From positions 1 to 64,000 of the forward strand of contig NZ_JACIJH010000002.1 in NCBI RefSeq assembly GCF_014199295.1: 64,000 nucleotides of DNA. Reading direction: 5' to 3'. Each line of letters begins with the position of its first letter. Within the stretch, counting starts at the first letter, position 1. Source of the DNA: Sphingopyxis panaciterrulae (lineage in GTDB: Bacteria; Pseudomonadota; Alphaproteobacteria; Sphingomonadales; Sphingomonadaceae). The translations under genes were made by a program, and so were the position numbers. The notes under the pieces are model-generated. The model saw only the letters and a program-made list of their open reading frames with translations, was not told the origin of the DNA and did no database searches. Shown piece after piece: positions 17,457 to 24,880 of the stretch.

Positions 17457-18161
17457 TCAAACCCCCAGCATCCGGTCGACCCACTGCGGCACCAGCGCGG
17501 TCGCCGGCCCGTGCCGCGCCTCGTCGAACCAGTAACCGCCCTCGCTCGGCTCGAGGTTCAGCTCCAGCGTCCGCGCCCCGCCCGCGCGCGCCTCGCGTAC
17601 GAAACCCGCGGCGGGATAGACCGCGCCCGAGGTGCCGATCGACACGAACAGGTCGGCGCGGGCGAGCGCATGATAGATCTCGTCCATCCGGTACGGCATC
17701 TCGCCGAACCAGACGATGTCGGGGCGCAGAGTGCCGGGCAGGCCGCACGCGGGGCAGGCGGGCCGGTCGATCAGCGGGCCGGTCCACGGGCTGCGCTGGT
17801 CGCAGGCGGAACACCAGGCATTGAGGTGCTCGCCGTGCATGTGGATCAGCCGCGCCGCGCCCGCGCGCTCGTGCAGGTCGTCGACATTCTGGGTGACGAT
17901 CAGCAGCTCGCCCGGCCACGCCGCATCGAGCCGCGCGAGCGCGGCGTGCGCCGCATTCGGCGCCTTGGTCTGGATCGCCGCGCGGCGGGCGTCATAGAAG
18001 CGATGGACCAGATCGGGGTCGCGCGCAAAGGCCTCGGGCGTTGCGACATCCTCGACGCGATGCTGCTCCCACAATCCGCCGGCGTCGCGAAACGTGTCGA
18101 TGCCGCTTTCGGCCGACACGCCCGCGCCGGTCAGGACGACGATATTCCGAATGTCGCGCAA
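17457..18161 (-). CDS. cobB: NAD-dependent protein deacylase (sirtuin, CobB-like)
   Basis: Removes acetyl or acyl groups from lysines using NAD. The 234-residue SIR2-family protein has the NAD site GAGVSAESGIDTFRD (about 12-26), LIVTQNVDDLHERAG, the catalytic His in HMHGEHLNAW, and a zinc ribbon with Cys pairs in CSAC and CPAC. The motif FYDARR (Tyr-x2-Arg) is like that of class III sirtuins such as CobB and SIRT5, which favour succinyl- and malonyl-lysine. SIGTSGAVYPAAGF completes the NAD site. The upstream gap holds a family C repeat shared with dapB. Confidence 0.92.
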   Translation of the reverse strand: MRDIRNIVVLTGAGVSAESGIDTFRDAGGLWEQHRVEDVATPEAFARDPDLVHRFYDARRAAIQTKAPNAAHAALARLDAAWPGELLIVTQNVDDLHERAGAARLIHMHGEHLNAWCSACDQRSPWTGPLIDRPACPACGLPGTLRPDIVWFGEMPYRMDEIYHALARADLFVSIGTSGAVYPAAGFVREARAGGARTLELNLEPSEGGYWFDEARHGPATALVPQWVDRMLGV

Positions 18162-18171
18162 AGCCTAAACT

Positions 18172-18261
18172 CCGTTTGTCCTGAGCTTGTCGAAGGACCG
18201 TTCTTCCTCCTATGGCGGTGATGGAACAAGGGCGGCCCTTCGACAAGCTCAGGGCGAACGG
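18172..18261. repeat. REP-like inverted repeat, family C
   Basis: Left arm 18172-18205 (CCTGAGCTTGTCGAAGGACC core) and right arm 18231-18261 (CCTTCGACAAGCTCAGG core). The arms match better at their outer ends than near the loop. It lies between the divergent sirtuin gene and dapB, 15 bases before the dapB start. Confidence 0.8.
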
Positions 18262-18276
18262 CATAGAGAACGGATT

Positions 18277-19002
18277 ATGACCAGCATCGGCATCATCGGC
18301 AGCGAGGGCCGGATGGGCGTCGCGCTCGCCGCCGCGATCTCGGAGGCGGGGCAGCGGAGCTGCGGCGTCGACAAGGGCGGCAATGTCGCGAAGCTCGCGG
18401 CGGCGGCCGACGTCCTCGTCGATTTCTCGTCGCCGGGGGCGCTCGAGGCGACCCTCGACGCGTGCGTTGCGGCAAAGAGGCCGATCGTCATCGGCACCAC
18501 CGGGCTCGAGGAACGTCACCACTATCTGATCGACGATGCCGCAAAGACCATCGCGGTGCTCCAGACCGGCAACACCTCGCTCGGGGTCACCCTGCTCGCG
18601 CATCTGGTGCGCGAGGCGGCGTCGCGGCTTGACCCTGAATGGGATATCGAAATTCTCGAAATGCACCACCGGAACAAGGTCGACGCGCCGAGCGGCACCG
18701 CGCTGCTGCTCGGCGAGGCGGCCGCCGAGGGGCGCGGCATCGACCTCGCCCGATGCTCCGAGCGCGGCCGTGATGGCGTCACCGGCGCGCGCGGCCATGG
18801 CAAGATCGGCTTCGCGAGCCTGCGCGGCGGCACCGTCGCGGGCGACCATGACGTGATCTTCGCGGGGCCGGAGGAGATGATAACGCTCGCGCACCGGGCC
18901 GAGAACCGCATGATCTTCGCGCGGGGCGCGGTAAAGGCGGCATTGTGGCTGATCCACCAGAAGCGGGGGCGCTACACCATGCCGCAGGTGCTGGGGCTGT
19001 AG
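18277..19002 (+). CDS. dapB: 4-hydroxy-tetrahydrodipicolinate reductase
   Basis: Reduces hydroxy-tetrahydrodipicolinate in the lysine and meso-diaminopimelate pathway. The 241-residue protein has the nucleotide-binding loop IGSEGRMGVALAAAI near the N-terminus, VDFSSPGAL, GTTGLEE, and the signature EMHHRNKVDAPSGTALLLGE containing the catalytic His/Lys pair. The ATG at 18277 is the only start after the upstream repeat that gives a proper N-terminus. Shorter than E. coli DapB by about 30 residues, as usual in sphingomonads. Confidence 0.94.
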   Translation: MTSIGIIGSEGRMGVALAAAISEAGQRSCGVDKGGNVAKLAAAADVLVDFSSPGALEATLDACVAAKRPIVIGTTGLEERHHYLIDDAAKTIAVLQTGNTSLGVTLLAHLVREAASRLDPEWDIEILEMHHRNKVDAPSGTALLLGEAAAEGRGIDLARCSERGRDGVTGARGHGKIGFASLRGGTVAGDHDVIFAGPEEMITLAHRAENRMIFARGAVKAALWLIHQKRGRYTMPQVLGL

Positions 19003-19034
19003 CCATCCGAAACCGCTTGCATCGCACCCCCTAA

Positions 19035-19056
19035 CTGTATTAGTCAAATAATACAG
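19035..19056. promoter_or_regulatory. Palindromic operator before the M48 protease gene
   Basis: CTGTATTA (19035-19042) and TAATACAG (19049-19056) are perfect 8-base inverse complements around a 6-base spacer. The site ends directly at the GAAGGA ribosome-binding site of the protease gene at 19068. Position and symmetry indicate binding by a dimeric repressor. No regulator gene is adjacent. Confidence 0.6.
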
Positions 19057-19067
19057 AAGGAACCGCC

Positions 19068-20267
19068 ATGCCCCAAGCCCTGTCTCCCGCCGCCGAAGCG
19101 GCGCGCCTCGTCGATGGCCTCGGCGCGGCGGCGCTCGCCAAATCGGCTTCCTATACCGCGACCGAGGAGATGCTGATGATCGCCGGCGTCGCGGTGTCGG
19201 TCTTCATCGCCTGGCTGATGGTCCGCCTGCGCCTCCTCGACCGCATCGCCGCCCGGCTCCAGGGGTGGCGCTGGGCGTTCTCGACCTTGGCCATTGGCTT
19301 TCTTTTCTTCGTCGTGTCGGATGTACTGCGCCTGCCATGGACGTTGTTCGCCGACTGGCATATCTCGCGCGCCTTCGACCTGTCGAGCCAGCCGCTCGGC
19401 GATTTCCTCAGCCAGGCGGCGCTTTCCAGCGTCGTGTCGGGACTGTTCGGCGCGCTCTTCATCCTCGGCATCTATGCGCTGATCCGCCGCACCGGGCGGC
19501 GCTGGTGGATCTGGACCGGCGGCTTCACCGCGCTCGTTACCGCGGCGATGCTGCTGCTCGCCCCGGTGCTGATCGAGCCCCTGTTCAACGACTACAAGCC
19601 GGTGCCGCCGGGCCCGGTGCGCGTCGCGCTCGAGGAGATCGCGGACCGCAGCGGCATTCCGCACGACCATATCTACATGTTCGACGGCTCGCGCCAGTCG
19701 GACATCTTCACCGCCAATGTCTCGGGGATCGGTCCCGCCGCGCGCATCGCCATATCGGACGTCGCGCTCGACAGGGCGTCGCTGGACGAGGTGAAGGTGG
19801 TGACCGCGCACGAGGCGGGCCATTATGTCCTCGGCCATGTCTGGCGGCATATCCTCGTGCTGCCGCTGCTCGCCTTCTTCGTTCTCGCGCTGCTCGACCG
19901 GCTGTTCGCGCCCGCGGCGCGGCTGCTCGGCAGCGGCGCGCAGCTTGGCGATCCGGTGGGCCTGCCGGTGTTCATGGCGCTCGTCTCGTGCCTCAGCCTG
20001 CTGACCGTTCCCGCGGTGAACAGCCTGACGCGCATCGGCGAGGCGCAGGCCGACGCCTATGCGCTGCGCACGACGAACCTGCCCGACGCGCTGGCCAGCG
20101 CCTTGCTCAAGACCGCCGAATACCGCTATCCGCGTCCGTATCCGTGGCAGGAGCTCGTCTTCTACAACCACCCCTCGGTGGAAAAACGGGTTCTCGCGGC
20201 GATGGAATGGAAGGCGGCGCATCGTGACGACACAGCAGGGCAGCAGCCGGGGCATGTCCCGCGCTGA
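19068..20267 (+). CDS. M48 family membrane metalloprotease (Ste24-like)
   Basis: A 399-residue integral membrane zinc protease. The N-terminal half has about four hydrophobic segments (near 40-60, 70-90, 120-140 and 155-175), and the catalytic motif HEAGHYVLGH follows VVTAHEAGH near residue 247, with a further membrane pair and the third Zn ligand region RIGEAQADAYALR. NGL and FDGSRQSDIFTANVSGIG resemble CAAX prenyl protease 1. Bacteria lack CAAX proteins, so membrane protein quality control is the likely role. Preceded by a strong palindromic site, implying regulation. Its 3' end overlaps nth by 14 bases. Confidence 0.87.
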   Translation: MPQALSPAAEAARLVDGLGAAALAKSASYTATEEMLMIAGVAVSVFIAWLMVRLRLLDRIAARLQGWRWAFSTLAIGFLFFVVSDVLRLPWTLFADWHISRAFDLSSQPLGDFLSQAALSSVVSGLFGALFILGIYALIRRTGRRWWIWTGGFTALVTAAMLLLAPVLIEPLFNDYKPVPPGPVRVALEEIADRSGIPHDHIYMFDGSRQSDIFTANVSGIGPAARIAISDVALDRASLDEVKVVTAHEAGHYVLGHVWRHILVLPLLAFFVLALLDRLFAPAARLLGSGAQLGDPVGLPVFMALVSCLSLLTVPAVNSLTRIGEAQADAYALRTTNLPDALASALLKTAEYRYPRPYPWQELVFYNHPSVEKRVLAAMEWKAAHRDDTAGQQPGHVPR

Positions 20268-20910
20268 CATCTTCGAATTCTTCCGCCGCCTCGCCGAGCT
20301 CGACCCCGACCCGCAGACCGAGCTCGAATATGGCAACACCTACCAGTTGCTCGTCGCGGTGGTGCTCTCGGCGCAGGCGACCGACGTCGGGGTCAACAAG
20401 GCAACGCGCAAACTCTTCGAAGCGGTGAAGACGCCGCAGCAGATGGTCGACCTCGGCGAGGCGGGGCTCAAGAACCACATCAGGACGATCGGGCTGTTCA
20501 ATGTGAAGGCAAGGAATGTCATCGCCCTCTCTGAAATTCTGGTCCGCGATCATGGCGGACAGGTCCCCGCCGACCGTGACGCGCTCGTCGAACTGCCCGG
20601 CGTCGGGCGCAAGACCGCGAATGTCGTGATGAACTCGGCCTTCGGGGCGGAGACCTTCGCGGTCGACACCCATATCTTCCGCGTCGGCAACCGCACCGGC
20701 CTCGCGCCGGGCAAGACGGTCCTCGCGGTCGAGAAGCAGCTCGAAAAGAAGGTGCCCGGCCCGTTCCGCATCGGCGCGCACCACTGGCTGATCCTCCACG
20801 GCCGCTACATCTGCAAGGCGCGCACCCCCGAATGCTGGCGCTGCCCGGTCGCCGACCTCTGCCGCTACAAGCCCAAGACCCCGGCGCCGAAGGCGAAGAA
20901 GGCGGCATGA
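20254..20910 (+). CDS. nth: Endonuclease III
   Basis: DNA glycosylase/AP lyase for oxidised pyrimidines. The 218-residue protein has the helix-hairpin-helix LPGVGRKTANVV with catalytic Lys, the catalytic Asp in FAVDTHIFRV and the C-terminal 4Fe-4S ligands in the spacing C-x6-C-x2-C-x5-C (CKARTPECWRCPVADLC). The ATG at 20254 lies inside the end of the upstream protease gene; a GTG ten codons earlier is possible. A lysine/alanine-rich tail closes the protein. Confidence 0.95.
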   Translation: MSRADIFEFFRRLAELDPDPQTELEYGNTYQLLVAVVLSAQATDVGVNKATRKLFEAVKTPQQMVDLGEAGLKNHIRTIGLFNVKARNVIALSEILVRDHGGQVPADRDALVELPGVGRKTANVVMNSAFGAETFAVDTHIFRVGNRTGLAPGKTVLAVEKQLEKKVPGPFRIGAHHWLILHGRYICKARTPECWRCPVADLCRYKPKTPAPKAKKAA

Positions 20911-20969
20911 CGGCCCGGCGTTTCGACAGGTGACGGCTTCGGGGTGGGAAGCGGCCATGCCCCCGCTTC

Positions 20970-21046
20970 GTCATTCCCGCGAAGGCGGGAATCCAATGTG
21001 GGGTCAGCCGACACACGCTCTGGATTCCCGCCTTCGCGGGAATGAC
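20970..21046. repeat. REP-like inverted repeat, family D
   Basis: Arms 20970-20995 and 21021-21046 are perfect 26-base inverse complements built on TTCCCGCGAAGGCGGGAA. A weaker relative is at 35309-35337. It lies between nth and the M20 peptidase gene. Confidence 0.85.
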
Positions 21047-21148
21047 AACCTTGTAATGCGCCGATCATCGCATAACGGTCGAAAACCGCCGTAAAGTGGC
21101 CCAATTGCCGCTTGCCGCCGATCGAAGATGCCGCTTAACTCGCGTCCC

Positions 21149-22522
21149 ATGCGCACCGTCACCGCCCCGCTCGCCCTCGCCGCCGCGCTGCTCGCCGCGG
21201 CGCCCGCCCACGCCAGGCCCGCCGATCCGGCGGTGGCGAAGAAGATCCTGATCGACAGCGTCGCGATCCCGACCGTCGAGGGGCGCGGCAAGGTGCCCGA
21301 ACTGGCGGCCTATTATGCCGGGGTGCTCAAGGCGGCGGGCTTCACCGATGCCGATATCGAGATCACGCCGATGGGCGAGACGGCGACCTTCGCCGCGACG
21401 CTGAAAGGCAGCAGCGACGCAAAGCCGATCCTGCTCCTCGGTCATATGGATGTGGTCGAGGCCGACGCGAAGGACTGGACGCGCGATCCCTTCGTGCCGG
21501 TCGAGGAGAATGGCTATATCTTCGGCCGCGGGTCGGAGGACAACAAGTTCGACGTCGCGATGATGGTCGCGACGATGGCCCAGCTCAGGAAGGACGGTTT
21601 CCAGCCGAAGCGCTCGATCATCCTCCTGCTCTCGGGCGACGAGGAAACCGCGATGCTGACGACGCAGGCGCTCGCCGCCCAATATAAGGGCGCCGAATTC
21701 GCCTTGAACGGCGACGGCGGCGGCGGGCTGATCGGCGAGGACGGCAAGCCCAAATATTACGCCCTGCAGGCGGGCGAAAAGACCTATGCCGACTTCACCC
21801 TCGAAGTGACCAACCCCGGCGGCCACAGCTCGCGCCCGTCGGACACCAATGCGATCGTCCAGCTCGCGAATGCGCTCGCCAAGGTCGGCGCCTATCGCTT
21901 CCAGCCGCAGCAGAACGAACTGACCAAAGTCGGCATGCCGATCGTCGCCGATCAGGTCGGCGGCGAGATCGGCGCGGCGCTCAAGGCCTTCGCCGCCGAC
22001 CCGGCCGATGCCCGGGCGATCGCGGCGATTCGCGCCGACCCCGAATATGTCGGCCAGATCGGCACCACCTGCGTCCCGACTTTGGTCAAGGGCGGCCATG
22101 CCGAAAATGCGCTGCCGCAGCGCGCCACCGCCAACATCAACTGCCGCATCTTCCCCGGCGTGGGTATCGAGGCGGTGCGCGCAGAGCTCGAGAAAGTGAT
22201 CGCCGACCCCGCGGTTGCGGTGAAGAGCGATCCCGACGCGACCGCCAGCGACGCCTCGCCGCTGCGCCCCGACGTGGTGGCGGCGGTGACGAAAGCGGTC
22301 CATGCCCGCGCGCCCGGCCTGCCGATCATCCCGTCGATGAGCGCGGGCGCGACCGACAGCCTCTACTTCCGCGCCGTCGGCGTGCCCAGCTATGGCGTCG
22401 CGGGGCTGTTCTCCAAGGCGAGCGACAGCTTCGCGCACGGCCTCAACGAACGCGCGCCGGTCGCCGCGATCGCCCCCGCGCTCGCGCATTGGGACAGTTT
22501 GCTGCGCGATCTGTCGAAATAA
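21149..22522 (+). CDS. Exported M20/M25/M40 family metallopeptidase
   Basis: A 457-residue zinc peptidase of the M20 group. A signal peptide (MRTVTAPLALAAALLAAAPAHA) is followed by the catalytic domain with the first Zn region LLLGHMDVVEADAKDW, WTRDPF, GRGSEDNKFDVAM, catalytic Glu in SGDEET, and the dimerisation domain with NPGGHSSRPSDTNAIVQLA. The last Zn His is in FAHGLNERAP. Members cleave dipeptides or N-acyl amino acids. The start is a choice between 21128 and 21149; the latter opens directly on the signal peptide. Neither has a clear ribosome-binding site. Confidence 0.88.
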   Translation: MRTVTAPLALAAALLAAAPAHARPADPAVAKKILIDSVAIPTVEGRGKVPELAAYYAGVLKAAGFTDADIEITPMGETATFAATLKGSSDAKPILLLGHMDVVEADAKDWTRDPFVPVEENGYIFGRGSEDNKFDVAMMVATMAQLRKDGFQPKRSIILLLSGDEETAMLTTQALAAQYKGAEFALNGDGGGGLIGEDGKPKYYALQAGEKTYADFTLEVTNPGGHSSRPSDTNAIVQLANALAKVGAYRFQPQQNELTKVGMPIVADQVGGEIGAALKAFAADPADARAIAAIRADPEYVGQIGTTCVPTLVKGGHAENALPQRATANINCRIFPGVGIEAVRAELEKVIADPAVAVKSDPDATASDASPLRPDVVAAVTKAVHARAPGLPIIPSMSAGATDSLYFRAVGVPSYGVAGLFSKASDSFAHGLNERAPVAAIAPALAHWDSLLRDLSK

Positions 22523-22541
22523 GGGGCCGACCAATCAAACT

Positions 22542-22620
22542 CCGTTTATGCTGAGCTTGTCGAAGCACCGTTCTTTTCCAGCGTCGTGGAAAGGAAGAAC
22601 GGCCCTTCGACAAGCTCAGA
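22542..22620. repeat. REP-like inverted repeat, family C
   Basis: Arms around CTGAGCTTGTCGAAGCACCG (from 22551) and GGCCCTTCGACAAGCTCAG (to 22619) with imperfect inner pairing. It lies between the convergent M20 peptidase and TetR genes. Confidence 0.8.
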
Positions 22621-22662
22621 ACCCGCCCCCGCGAAGACGGGGGGCGAACGGGACTGGGTCGC

Positions 22663-23253
22663 CTAAACGAGCGCCGCCACCGCGCGCTCGACCATCTCGG
22701 CCGCCGCCTCGGCGCCGAAACTCGCCGGGTCGAGCGACAGTTCGAGCCACAGCCCGTCGACCATCGCGGTCAGCAGAATCGCCAGCCGCCCGGCGTCGGC
22801 CGCGCCGCACGCGGCCAGCAGTTCGCAAAGCCGTTCGCGGTAGCCCGCGTAACTTTCCGCGTGAATCCGGCTCATCCGCGCGTCGCTGCGCGCCAGCGCC
22901 CAGAAGGCGGTCCATGCGCCGAGCAGTTCGGGATCGGTCACCGGCGGGCGGAAGCTCGCAGTCAGGTAAGCGGCCAGACGCGCGCGCGGATCGCTGCCGG
23001 CATCCTCGACCGCGGCGGCGAAGATCGCCTCCATCCGGTCGCTCGTCGCCCGATAGGTCGCGGCGATCAAGTCGTTGATCCCGCTGAAATAATGGCGCAG
23101 CAGCCCCGGCGACACCCCCGCTTTGGCGCAGATCGCCCGCACATTCGTCCCCGCGAGGCCATGGTCGGCCAGGCACGCCGCCGCCGCCTCGACCAGCGCG
23201 GCGCGGCGGGCATCGGCGCTTTCGCGCGTAAAGGCTTGGCGGGCGGCTCGCAT
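22663..23253 (-). CDS. TetR-family regulator, BetI-like
   Basis: A 196-residue repressor. The N-terminal helix-turn-helix is VRAICAKAGVSPGLLRHYFSG (about 39-59). The ligand domain resembles BetI, the choline-responsive repressor: AYLTASFRPPVTDPELLGAWTAFWALARSDARMSRIHAESYAGYRERL and MVDGLWLELSLDPASF near the end. The ATG at 23253 was chosen because a 22-bp palindrome begins two bases upstream; starting at 23265 would place codons inside it. Divergent from the Rieske oxygenase gene, which it most likely represses together with itself. The ligand may be a quaternary amine, by analogy only. Confidence 0.87.
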   Translation of the reverse strand: MRAARQAFTRESADARRAALVEAAAACLADHGLAGTNVRAICAKAGVSPGLLRHYFSGINDLIAATYRATSDRMEAIFAAAVEDAGSDPRARLAAYLTASFRPPVTDPELLGAWTAFWALARSDARMSRIHAESYAGYRERLCELLAACGAADAGRLAILLTAMVDGLWLELSLDPASFGAEAAAEMVERAVAALV

Positions 23254-23254
23254 A

Positions 23255-23276
23255 TTGTTATACATATGTATAACAA
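23255..23276. promoter_or_regulatory. Perfect 22-bp palindromic operator of the TetR regulator
   Basis: The 22 bases are fully self-complementary with centre CATATG at 23263-23268 and half-site TTGTTATACAT. It lies between the TetR start at 23253 and the Rieske start at 23287 and abuts the AAGGA ribosome-binding site of the latter. A TetR dimer bound here would block both genes. Confidence 0.8.
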
Positions 23277-23286
23277 GGATCGATTC

Positions 23287-24465
23287 ATGGCAACGTTGCG
23301 CGACACTTTCGACACCATCGACCCTCTCCCCGCTGATTCTTTGGACGGCTGGTCGCTTCCCGCGTGGACCTACAGCGACCCCGATTTCCACGCGGTCGAG
23401 ATGGAGCGCATCTTCCGCCCGAGCTGGCAGGTCGTCTGCCACGACAGCGACATCCCGAACCCCGGTGACTGGCACAGCATCGACTATGCCGGCGAAAACG
23501 TGATCCTCGTGCGCGGCGCCGACCGCGTCGTGCGCGCCTTCGCCAACGTCTGCCGCCATCGCGGCTCGCGCCTCGTCGACGGCGCGGCGGGCTGCGCGAA
23601 AAAGCTCGTCTGCCCCTATCACGCCTGGACCTACGAACTCGACGGCCGTCTCTCCGGCGTCCCCGATTCGGCGAGCTATCCGACGCTCGACAAGGGGCGC
23701 GCGGGGCTGGCGCCGGTCGAGGCCGAGCGGTGGCGCGGCTTCTGGTTCGTCCGGCTCGCCGATGACGGCGGACCTTCGGTCGCGTCGATGATGGCGCCCT
23801 ATGAGGCGATGATCGACCCCTATCGTTTCGAGGAACTCGGCGCGCTCGGCCGCGTCACGCTCCGCCCGCGCGACGTCAACTGGAAAAATGTCGGCGACAA
23901 TTATTCGGACGGCCTCCACATTCCCGTCGCCCACCCCGGCCTGACGCGGCTGTTCGGCAAGAGCTACGGCGTCGAGGCCGAGGACCGCGTCGACCGCATG
24001 TGGGGCGACCTCGCCGACCGGCCGTCGGCGAACTGGTCGGAACGCCTGTACCAGCGCCTGCTGCCGCCGGTCCCGCACCTTCCCGAGGACAAGCAGCGCC
24101 ACTGGCTCTATTTCAAGCTCTGGCCCAATGTCGCCTTCGACATCTATCCCGACCAGGTCGATTTCATGCAATGGCTGCCGACCGGCCCGACGAGCTGCCT
24201 GATCCGCGAGATCAGCTACGTCCTCCCCGATGAACGTCGCGAGATGAAGGCCGCGCGCTACCTCAACTGGCGCATCAACCGCCAGGTCAATGCCGAGGAC
24301 ACCGCGCTCATCACCCGCGTCCAGCAGGGCATGCAGTCGAAAAGCTTCAGCATGGGGCCGCTCAGCGACAAGGAAGTGTGCCTCAAGCATTTCTGCGCGC
24401 GGATGCGCGAGATCATCCCCGAGGCGCGGCTGGAGAAGGCGCCCAAGGCGGGGTGGAGCAAATAG
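23287..24465 (+). CDS. Rieske-type aromatic-ring/quaternary-amine oxygenase, alpha subunit
   Basis: A 392-residue mononuclear-iron oxygenase. The Rieske 2Fe-2S site is C89-R-H91 and C109-P-Y-H112 with 17 residues between. The mononuclear iron site is D208-x2-H211-x4-H216 (SDGLHIPVAHPG). The overall form resembles demethylases such as glycine-betaine and stachydrine monooxygenases, consistent with the BetI-like neighbour, but aromatic substrates are possible. ATG 23287 has AAGGA seven bases upstream; an ATG at 23266 lies in the operator. No ferredoxin or reductase gene is in the cluster, so electrons must come from elsewhere or from an unusual partner. Confidence 0.88.
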   Translation: MATLRDTFDTIDPLPADSLDGWSLPAWTYSDPDFHAVEMERIFRPSWQVVCHDSDIPNPGDWHSIDYAGENVILVRGADRVVRAFANVCRHRGSRLVDGAAGCAKKLVCPYHAWTYELDGRLSGVPDSASYPTLDKGRAGLAPVEAERWRGFWFVRLADDGGPSVASMMAPYEAMIDPYRFEELGALGRVTLRPRDVNWKNVGDNYSDGLHIPVAHPGLTRLFGKSYGVEAEDRVDRMWGDLADRPSANWSERLYQRLLPPVPHLPEDKQRHWLYFKLWPNVAFDIYPDQVDFMQWLPTGPTSCLIREISYVLPDERREMKAARYLNWRINRQVNAEDTALITRVQQGMQSKSFSMGPLSDKEVCLKHFCARMREIIPEARLEKAPKAGWSK

Positions 24466-24466
24466 C

Positions 24467-24571
24467 TTCCCCTCCCGCTTGCGGGAGGGGTTAGGGGAGG
24501 GCTTGTTTCCTCCGATCGTCGGAATACGGGACAGGCCCTCCCCCGGCCCCTCCCGCAAGCGGGAGGGGAGA
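24467..24571. repeat. REP-like inverted repeat, family E
   Basis: Starts one base after the Rieske stop codon and ends at the base before the next ATG. Arms built on CCCCTCCCGCTTGCGGGAGG near 24469 and its relative near 24550 enclose an inner AGGGGAGGGC / GGCCCTCCCC pair. Another copy is at 53759-53858, and a single hairpin is at 40287-40310. Confidence 0.85.
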
Positions 24572-24880
24572 ATGAACGAAGATCCCGTCATCATCGTCGG
24601 CGGCGGTCCCGCGGGCATGGTCGCGGGGCTGCTCCTCGCGCGCGCCGGGGTGCGCGTGCAGGCGCGGCGTTGGAAGCCGACGGTGCGGATGCAGGCGCTC
24701 CAGCGCTTCGCCCATCGGCGCGTCATCGAACCGATGCTGCGCGGAGAGATCGCCCGCGCCCCGCTCGCGGTCCGCCTGCTGGACCGCATCCCCTTGCTGC
24801 GCCGTATTCCCGGCCGCGTCCTCGGCCTCGGCTTCGGCCGCCGGCATGTCGAATCCCCGCTTGCGAAAGACGTCTCATGA
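24572..24880 (+). pseudogene. Internally deleted FAD-dependent monooxygenase remnant
   Basis: An intact 102-codon frame that joins the two ends of a PHBH/UbiH-like flavoprotein. Residues 5-30 are the FAD dinucleotide site VIIVGGGPAGMVAGLLLARAG, and residues from about 35 resemble the C-terminal part of this family (ALQRFAHRRVIEPMLRGE, LRRIPGRVLGLGFG). The normal 350-odd residues between, including the second FAD motif, are missing, with the junction near residue 31. It cannot bind FAD as a normal enzyme. Its ribosome-binding site is supplied by the purine-rich arm of the preceding repeat. Stop overlaps the next gene's start (ATGA), so it may survive as a translated leader. Confidence 0.7.

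Noticed and set aside
10880..24571. CRISPR array
   Set aside because: The repeats are paired inverted copies with long unequal spacing at separate places, with no regular spacers and no cas genes.
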